DNA of 64,000 nt from Streptomyces harbinensis. GTDB taxonomy: Bacteria; Actinomycetota; Actinomycetes; Streptomycetales; Streptomycetaceae. Position numbers and translations under genes: made by a program. The notes under the pieces are model-generated. The model saw only the letters and a program-made list of their open reading frames with translations. It was not told the DNA's origin and did no database searches. The stretch lies in contig NZ_FPAB01000006.1 in assembly GCF_900116145.1 (NCBI RefSeq), positions 248,001 to 312,000 of the forward strand, given 5' to 3'. Shown here in pieces: positions 58,139-64,000 of this stretch; within the stretch, counting starts at the first letter, position 1, and the number at the start of each line of letters is the position of its first letter.

Positions 58139-59937
58139 TTCAGGAACACCTCGTCGTACTGGCCGACGACGACGGACGCCTGGTTGTGCAGGTCGACCGA
58201 GCCCTCATTCCAATACCCGCTGTGCACTCCCAGCGCGTCGGATTGCATGTGGTTCCCCCCAAACTCATTCATGGTCGGCACGATGGGCCTGAAGTGCGGG
58301 CCCATCGGCATGCCGAACAACCCTTCGCCATAGAGCTCGAACTCCCAGCGGCCGTGGGCGGGCGCCCCCAGAATCGGAACCGGGTCGCTGAAGGAACCCA
58401 AGGACCATACATGGTCCTCCCCGACCCCGAGTTCCCTCGCGTGATTCACCGTCATCCCTGGACTTCCGGCAACGATGATGTCGTCGACCGCAAGCTGCTC
58501 CTGCTGTGAGGCGACCCCCACGACCGTACTTCCGTAGCTGTGGGCGATCACGGTGGTGTGACTGGCCTCCGCACCGCCTTGCGCGACTTGAAGGCCAGTG
58601 GCAAAGCTGTTGAACAGCGGTGCTCCCGCCTCGGCGAAGCTCCGTTTCGCCGCCTCGGGGACGATACTCTGCGGGGCGTCATAGCCGATCCAGGTGATGG
58701 TGGATACCTCGCCTCCACCCAATGTCTCAGTAGTGCGCCACAGGTCCGTCATTCTCCTGATGTCACCCTCGGACTCCGAGAGCCGCGATGTCGTCCCCGG
58801 TACGTACACCGCGGTGTGATCGGCTGTGTCAGGGTTTCCGTTGGCGATGATGGCGTGGCCGAGGCCTTCGGTGTCGAAGCCGAGAAGGTAGGCCTCGGGA
58901 AGATTGTTCTCGCCCGTCATCGCGAAGCGTTCGTTGATGGCATCGATTCCGGTCAGCTGACCGGCGAGTAGTTCCCGCCGCTGATTCCACTCGGCCCACT
59001 CGTCCGAGACCGTGCGGACCGACACGCCTTCCTTCTGGCTCGTGCTGTACGCGTACTTCTCCGGCTCCGCCCGCAGCAACGCGTCCAGTTCCTCCCGCAG
59101 CCGGGCCTCCTCCACCTGGAGGACCGCGCGGTTGGCCGTGTCGCGGGTGGTGGTGGGGAGGCCGTCCAGGGTGCCGATTTCGGCGGGGTGCAGGGAGAGG
59201 TATGCCGCCTGTTCCTCGTCCGTCAGGGCGGCCCACCATGCGGCGTTTTCCGCCGGGGTCGCACCGGACGGGATGGCGGACGCGTCCGCGATGCCCAGGA
59301 TCGAGGTGGCCGCCGTGGTCAGGTCCGCGTGGGCGTCCCGCCACATCGCGTCGGTGACGGCGATCCCGCGGTCGCAGATCAGTTCGCGCAGGGTGCGTGC
59401 GTAGCGGGTGTCGGTGTCCGTCGCCCGCTGGAGTGCTGCGCCAATCGTGTTGGCCAGCTGCTGGGCCGTCTCCCGGTGGCCGGGGAAGACCAGGGACAGG
59501 CCGTCCAGGGCGCGGTCCAGCAGGCCGGCCGCGGGGGTGGCCGTGCCGGCCTCCTGGCGGACGCTGCCGTCCTCCGCGAGGGTTTCGGGGTAGCCGACCG
59601 CGCCCGCGTCGTCCACCGGGTAGCCGTGGGCCGCCGCCTCGTCCAGGGCGGTGCGCAGCCGGGCCTTGGCTTCCGCCAGTTCTTCGGCCAGGCCCAGCAG
59701 CGCCGCGTGGACCAGGCCGGTCTGCAGCCTCGTGTACTCGCAGTTGTCCGCGATGAGCTGGAGCCGGGTCTCGGCGGCCGTCGCCGTCTCGCCCACCAGT
59801 TTTTCCCGCAGCGGGGCCAGCAACTGCCGGTCCACGTGGGCCCGGCCGTGCTCGCCCCACTCGACGGCCGTGTGCCAGTCGGCGGCCCGCGCGGTCAGGG
59901 TGTCGGTGCGCAGGTCCCGCAGCCGGGACACGGTCAT
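58135..59937 (-). CDS. DUF1023 alpha/beta hydrolase
   Basis: A 600-residue protein. The N-terminal 330 residues are mainly helical, with Ala/Glu-rich coiled segments resembling type VII secretion-linked proteins (RAADWHTAVEWGEHGRAHVDRQLLAPLREK). The C-terminal part is DUF1023: VYVPGTTSRLSESEGDIRRM, ITWIGYDAPQSI, and the nucleophile elbow TTVIAHSYGSTVVGVAS (Ser in GHSYG-type AHSYGS). The start is ATG 59937 (or GTG 59940), overlapping the previous stop. Such proteins may act on wall or secreted substrates; the substrate is unknown. Confidence 0.88.
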   Translation of the reverse strand: MTVSRLRDLRTDTLTARAADWHTAVEWGEHGRAHVDRQLLAPLREKLVGETATAAETRLQLIADNCEYTRLQTGLVHAALLGLAEELAEAKARLRTALDEAAAHGYPVDDAGAVGYPETLAEDGSVRQEAGTATPAAGLLDRALDGLSLVFPGHRETAQQLANTIGAALQRATDTDTRYARTLRELICDRGIAVTDAMWRDAHADLTTAATSILGIADASAIPSGATPAENAAWWAALTDEEQAAYLSLHPAEIGTLDGLPTTTRDTANRAVLQVEEARLREELDALLRAEPEKYAYSTSQKEGVSVRTVSDEWAEWNQRRELLAGQLTGIDAINERFAMTGENNLPEAYLLGFDTEGLGHAIIANGNPDTADHTAVYVPGTTSRLSESEGDIRRMTDLWRTTETLGGGEVSTITWIGYDAPQSIVPEAAKRSFAEAGAPLFNSFATGLQVAQGGAEASHTTVIAHSYGSTVVGVASQQEQLAVDDIIVAGSPGMTVNHARELGVGEDHVWSLGSFSDPVPILGAPAHGRWEFELYGEGLFGMPMGPHFRPIVPTMNEFGGNHMQSDALGVHSGYWNEGSVDLHNQASVVVGQYDEVFLK

Positions 59938-60335
59938 CACCGGGCGCCGTCCTCGGTCAGCAGCTCGTCGGCCCAGGACGGGGCCGCCCGCTGGAGTTCG
60001 GCCCGTGCCCCGGCCTCGGTCTCCGCGAAGCCAGTGGCCGAGGCCGTGAAGCCCTCGTCCAGCCGGGCGCACTCCGCCGCCACGTCGCCGAGCCGGTCCC
60101 GCCAGGCGCTCAGCACCGACCGCAGCGCCGCCTCCGACTCCAGCTCCGCGCCGGTCTCCTCGGCGTCCCCGGCCAGCCGGGGCAGGACGTCCCGGGTCAG
60201 CCCGTCGCCCAGGGCCCGCACCTCGGTCCCCAGCCCGGTCAGCGTCGCCCCGTCGACCGCCAGGTCGAACAGGCCGCCGCCGTCCGCGCCCTCCGGCGCC
60301 GGGCCCTCGTCCCAGCCGTTGAGTCTCGTCCGCAC
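59937..60335 (-). CDS. WXG100/ESX-like small helical protein
   Basis: A 132-residue mainly helical protein; two long helices (LTGLGTEVRALGDGLTRDVLPRL and SVLSAWRDRLGDVAAECARLDEGF) and a central W-x-x-x-L resemble ESX/WXG100-type proteins. GTG 60335 has an excellent GGGAGGGGAGGGG ribosome site. It overlaps the DUF1023 gene by 3 bp (GTGATG). It is plausibly a type VII secretion target or partner for the hydrolase; no secretion genes lie in the window. Confidence 0.75.
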   Translation of the reverse strand: MRTRLNGWDEGPAPEGADGGGLFDLAVDGATLTGLGTEVRALGDGLTRDVLPRLAGDAEETGAELESEAALRSVLSAWRDRLGDVAAECARLDEGFTASATGFAETEAGARAELQRAAPSWADELLTEDGAR

Positions 60336-60376
60336 AGCCCCTCCCCTCCCGTACCGGACAGGAGCGTAGCGGCAAA

Positions 60377-60422
60377 GGGGCGGCCGGCGCCTGAGTACGG
60401 GTACTCAGGTGCCGGCCGCCCC
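60377..60422 (-). terminator. terminator of glutamate dehydrogenase
   Basis: A 22-bp stem with a single G-U pair (60377-60398 with 60401-60422) and a 2-nt loop, 28 bp beyond the stop of the dehydrogenase gene. Confidence 0.85.
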
Positions 60423-60449
60423 AGGTGCCGTCCGGCGCGGCGGTGCCGG

Positions 60450-63400
60450 TCAGCGGTTGCTGCGCAGCAGCGTCCGCATGGTCCGCATCGCCACCGACAG
60501 GTTCGCCAGATCGAAGGAATCCGAGGACTGGATCTCGCGCAGCGTGGCCCGCGCCCGGGTGAGGATCGCCGCGTGCCGGCCGGCCCAGGCCGCGTACAGT
60601 TCCTCCGGCCCGGCCTCGGCCTCGCCCGCCGCCAGGACGTCGGCCGCGATCAGCTGGTGGGCCGCGTAGAGGTCCTCGCGGATCGCGGTGCGCGCCATGG
60701 ACTGCCAGCGGTCGGCCCGCGGCAGTTCGCTGATGCGGTCCTGGAGCTGGGAGATGCCGAGCTGGTCGCTGAGGTGGTAGTACACCTCGGCCACGTCGAA
60801 CAGTTCACGGCCGCTGCGGTCGGCGACCGCCACGATGTCCAGGGCGGAGAACGCCGCCGAGAACCCGGCCACCTGCTGGGCCAGGTCCGCCGGGACGCCG
60901 TTGTCCACCAGCTCGTCGAACATTTTGCCGTGCCATTCCAGGTCCTGGCCGCGCAGCAGCTTCGGCAGCTCGGCCCAGACCCGGCCGACCCGCTCCTCGA
61001 AGAGTTCGATGGTGTCGGCCAGCTGGAGCGGCTGCGGCCGGTTGTTGAGCAGCCAGCGCGCGCCGCGCTCGACCAGCCGGCGCGAGTGCAGCCGCAGCCG
61101 GGTGACGACGTCGGCGGCGACCTGGTTGTCGAGCCGTTCGGCCGCGTCCCAGATGGCGTTGAGGCCGAAGATCGCCCGCGACGCGGTGTGCGCGCGGATG
61201 ATCTCCTCGGTGGAGGCGCCGCTCTCCTCGCCCATCCGCTGGACGAACGAGCTGCCGCCGGTGTTGACGGTGTCGTTGACCAGCAGGGTGGTGATGATCT
61301 CGCGGCGCAGCGTGTGGCCCTCGATGCGCTCGGGGAACCGCTCGCGCAGCGCGGTCGGGAAGTACTGCGCCAGCAGCCGCTTCACGTACGGGTCGTCCGG
61401 CAGGTCGCTGCCGATGAGGTCGGCGGTGACCGAGAGCTTGGCGTAGGCGAGCAGGACGGAGAGTTCGGGCTGGGTGAGGCCCTTGCCGGCCGCGCGCCGC
61501 TCCCAGATCTCCTCGTCGTCGGGCAGGAACTCCAGCGCCCGGTCCAGCCGCCCGTCGGCCGTCAGCTTGCGCATGAGCCGCTGGTGGGCGAGGAGCAGCC
61601 CGGGGGCGTTGGCCTCGCTGTTGGAGAGGGCGACGTTCTGCGCGTAGTTGTTGCGCAGCACCAGTTCGGCGACCTCGTCGGTCATGGCGGCCAGCAGGGT
61701 GTTGCGCTGCTTGATCGTCAGATCGCCGCCGGCGACCAGCGAGTTCAGCAGGATCTTGATGTTGACCTCGTGGTCGGAGGTGTCCACGCCGGCGCTGTTG
61801 TCGATGGCGTCGGTGTTGCACCGGCCGCCGGACTGGGCGTACTCGATCCGGCCGCGCTGGGTGAGGCCGAGGTTGCCGCCCTCGCCGATGACGCGGGCGC
61901 GCACGTCGCGGCCGTCGATGCGGATGGCGTCGTTCGCCTTGTCGCCGACGTCGGCGTGCGTCTCGGCGGAGGACTTGACGTACGTGCCGATGCCGCCGTT
62001 CCACAGCAGGTCGACCGGCGCCTTGAGGATCGCCTTCATCAGCTCGGCCGGGGTCATCGACACGATGCCGGGGCTGATGCCGAGGGCGGTCCGCACCTGC
62101 GGGGTGATGGCGATGGACTTGGCCGAACGGGCGTGGATCCCGCCGCCCTTGGAGAGCAGTTCGGTGTTGTAGTCGGCCCACGAGGAGCGCGGCAGGTCGA
62201 ACAGCCGCTGCCGTTCCGCGTAGCCGGTCGCCGCGTCCGGGTCGGGGTCGAGGAAGATGTGCCGGTGGTCGAAGGCGGCCACCAGCCGGATGTGCCGCGA
62301 CAGCAGCATGCCGTTGCCGAACACGTCGCCGGACATGTCGCCGATCCCGGCGACGGTGAAGTCCTGGGTCTGGGTGTCGTGGCCCAGCTGCCGGAAGTGC
62401 CGCTTGACGGACTCCCAGGCGCCGCGCGCGGTGATGCCCATGCCCTTGTGGTCGTAGCCGGCCGAGCCGCCGGAGGCGAACGCGTCGCCGAGCCAGAAGC
62501 CGTAGGACTGCGCGACCTCGTTGGCGATGTCGGAGAAGGTGGCGGTTCCCTTGTCGGCCGCGACCACCAGGTAGGTGTCGTCGCCGTCGTGCCGCACGAC
62601 GTCGCGCGGCGGGGTGACCTTGCCGTCCACCAGGTTGTCGGTGATGTCGAGCAGGCCGCTGATGAACGTCTTGTAGCAGGCGATGCCCTCCGCCAGCCAG
62701 GCGTCGCGGTCCTCGGCGGGGCTGGGCAGCTGCTTGCCGACGAAGCCGCCCTTGGCGCCGACCGGCACGATCACCGTGTTCTTGACCTCCTGCGCCTTGA
62801 CCAGGCCCAGGATCTCGGTGCGGAAGTCCTCCTTGCGGTCCGACCAGCGCAGCCCGCCGCGCGCGACCTTCCCGAACCGCAGGTGGACGCCCTCGACCCG
62901 GGGCGAGTAGACCCAGATCTCGTAGGCGGGGCGCGGCTGCGGCAGGTCGGGGATGGCCTGCGGGTCGAGTTTGAGGGAGAGGTACGGGTGCGGGTTGCCC
63001 TCGTCGTCGAGCTGGAAGTAGTTGCAGCGCAGGGTGGCCTTGATGACGGTGAGGAACGCCCGCAGGATGCGGTCCTCATCGAGGTTGACGACCTGCTCCA
63101 GCGCGCCGTCCAGCTCCTCCAGCAGGCCGTCGGTCAGCTCGCGTCCGGCGCTGATGCGCTGCGGGGAGAGCCGGGCCTCGAACAGCGAGACGAGCAGCCG
63201 GGTGGTGTGGACGTTGCGGCGGAGGGTGGCCTCCATGGTCTCCCGGGCGAAGCGGGCGCCGGCCTGCCACAGGTAGCGGGAGTAGGCGCGCAGCACCATG
63301 GCCTGCCGCCAGGTGAGTCCGGCGGAGATGACCAGGGCGTTGATGCCGTCGTTCTCGGTCTGCCCGGTCCAGGCGGCGGCGAACGCCTCCTGGACGCGTT

Positions 63401-64000
63401 CGCGGGCGTCGCCGCCGAGCAGCGGGGCCAGCGGTTCGGGGATGCGCAGCCCGAAGTCGTAGATCCAGGCGGTGGCGCCGTCGGTGGGCCGCAGTTCGTA
63501 GGGGCGCTCGTCGACGACCTCGACGCCGAGGTGCTGGAGCACCGGCAGGACGGCGGAGAGCGAGACGGGTTCGCCGCGCCGGTAGATCTTGAAGCGGCGT
63601 TCGCCGGTCGCGGCGCCGACGGGCTCGTACAGGTTGAGGGCGAAGTCGGCGCCGGGTTCGCCGGGCCGCAGCCCGAGGACGTACTGGAGGTCGGCGACGG
63701 CGGCGCGCGGCGGGAAGTCCGCCTTGTAGCCCTCGGGGAAGGCGTTGTAGTAGCGGCGGCCCAGCTCGGCGGCCTGCTCCTCGCCGCACTCGGCGAGGAG
63801 CGCGTCGGTGAAGCCGTCGCTCCAGGACCGGGACGCCTCGGCCAGCCGGGCCTCGATGCGGTCGATGTCCGTCTCGGTCAGCTCGGGCAGTTCGGTGCCG
63901 GGTTCGACGCGGATGACGAAGTGCAGCCGGGAGAGCACCGATTCGGTGTTCCAGGCGGTGAAGTCGACGGAGGATCCGCCCAGTTCCTCGGTGAGGATGT
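60450..64000 (-). CDS. gdhB: large NAD-dependent glutamate dehydrogenase (partial)
   Basis: About 1183 C-terminal residues of the 180-kDa type; the reading frame runs off the window edge, so the GTG at 63938 is internal. The GDH core is clear: GGLRWSDRKEDFRTEILGLVKAQEVKNTVIVPVGAKGGFVGKQLP, in which KGGF and the upstream Lys form the glutamate site, then PGSAGYDHKGMGITARGAWES-like blocks and TPAELMKAILKAPVDLLWNGGIGTYVK. It oxidises glutamate to 2-oxoglutarate with NAD. The long C-terminal helical domain (TIELFEERVGRVWAELPKLL) is normal for this class. The transcript ends at 60377-60422. Confidence 0.93.
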   Translation of the reverse strand, partial: ILTEELGGSSVDFTAWNTESVLSRLHFVIRVEPGTELPELTETDIDRIEARLAEASRSWSDGFTDALLAECGEEQAAELGRRYYNAFPEGYKADFPPRAAVADLQYVLGLRPGEPGADFALNLYEPVGAATGERRFKIYRRGEPVSLSAVLPVLQHLGVEVVDERPYELRPTDGATAWIYDFGLRIPEPLAPLLGGDARERVQEAFAAAWTGQTENDGINALVISAGLTWRQAMVLRAYSRYLWQAGARFARETMEATLRRNVHTTRLLVSLFEARLSPQRISAGRELTDGLLEELDGALEQVVNLDEDRILRAFLTVIKATLRCNYFQLDDEGNPHPYLSLKLDPQAIPDLPQPRPAYEIWVYSPRVEGVHLRFGKVARGGLRWSDRKEDFRTEILGLVKAQEVKNTVIVPVGAKGGFVGKQLPSPAEDRDAWLAEGIACYKTFISGLLDITDNLVDGKVTPPRDVVRHDGDDTYLVVAADKGTATFSDIANEVAQSYGFWLGDAFASGGSAGYDHKGMGITARGAWESVKRHFRQLGHDTQTQDFTVAGIGDMSGDVFGNGMLLSRHIRLVAAFDHRHIFLDPDPDAATGYAERQRLFDLPRSSWADYNTELLSKGGGIHARSAKSIAITPQVRTALGISPGIVSMTPAELMKAILKAPVDLLWNGGIGTYVKSSAETHADVGDKANDAIRIDGRDVRARVIGEGGNLGLTQRGRIEYAQSGGRCNTDAIDNSAGVDTSDHEVNIKILLNSLVAGGDLTIKQRNTLLAAMTDEVAELVLRNNYAQNVALSNSEANAPGLLLAHQRLMRKLTADGRLDRALEFLPDDEEIWERRAAGKGLTQPELSVLLAYAKLSVTADLIGSDLPDDPYVKRLLAQYFPTALRERFPERIEGHTLRREIITTLLVNDTVNTGGSSFVQRMGEESGASTEEIIRAHTASRAIFGLNAIWDAAERLDNQVAADVVTRLRLHSRRLVERGARWLLNNRPQPLQLADTIELFEERVGRVWAELPKLLRGQDLEWHGKMFDELVDNGVPADLAQQVAGFSAAFSALDIVAVADRSGRELFDVAEVYYHLSDQLGISQLQDRISELPRADRWQSMARTAIREDLYAAHQLIAADVLAAGEAEAGPEELYAAWAGRHAAILTRARATLREIQSSDSFDLANLSVAMRTMRTLLRSNR

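Overview
The window is very GC-rich, uses GTG starts and GTGA/ATGA overlaps freely, and encodes many classic actinomycete proteins. The order smpB - S41 protease - ftsX - ftsE - prfB - two Ser/Thr kinases - FHA/FtsK-like protein - sugar ABC transporter looks like Streptomyces chromosome core. I read it as Streptomyces or a very close relative; the species cannot be told from the sequence.

Layout. 1-2.4 kb: end of an inositol catabolic locus (iolD tail, mmsA), then a small HTH gene and a copper chaperone behind a perfect CsoR-like palindrome. 2.6-6.6 kb: citrate synthase and RecD2 helicase (minus strand). 6.5-12.2 kb: a compact locus that I do not recognise. It holds a 42-codon secreted peptide gene, an ATP-grasp ligase, a DUF1015 protein apparently started at CTG and an LLM flavin oxidoreductase, all on the minus strand and closed by one strong hairpin. 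Two abutting paralogous TrmB/LuxR-type regulators, 329 residues each, face it. 12.2-19.2 kb: AraC, NmrA, quinone reductase, LysR, MFS exporter and a class B PBP whose 3' end overlaps the MFS gene. 19.3-25.9 kb: tmRNA, smpB, S41 protease, ftsX, ftsE, a sortase-anchored Asp/Gly repeat protein and prfB. 26-34 kb: two kinases and a giant FHA/FtsK-like protein. 34.2-37.9 kb: a sugar ABC transporter with a domain inserted in one permease.

37.9-43.5 kb is a graspetide (omega-ester/aspartimide) RiPP island: GNAT and XRE-TPR regulator on the minus strand, divergent from an RsbW-like ATPase carrying a TTA (bldA) codon, two small proteins, the precursor TgmA, the ATP-grasp ligase TgmB and the PCMT-type methyltransferase TgmC. 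43.7-57.5 kb is a wall-polymer locus: GT2/TagF fusions, GT2, galE, DPM-like GT2 plus GtrA, a multi-TM DUF6056-like protein and GT4, interrupted by two regulators and an M23 peptidase. 57.6-60.3 kb is a three-gene overlapping operon (WXG100-like protein, DUF1023 alpha/beta hydrolase, lipoprotein). The window closes in a large NAD-dependent glutamate dehydrogenase.

The unrecognised peptide/ATP-grasp/DUF1015/LLM locus is the best candidate for an undescribed system. The tgm island is a known family, with a new precursor and a developmental-control hint.
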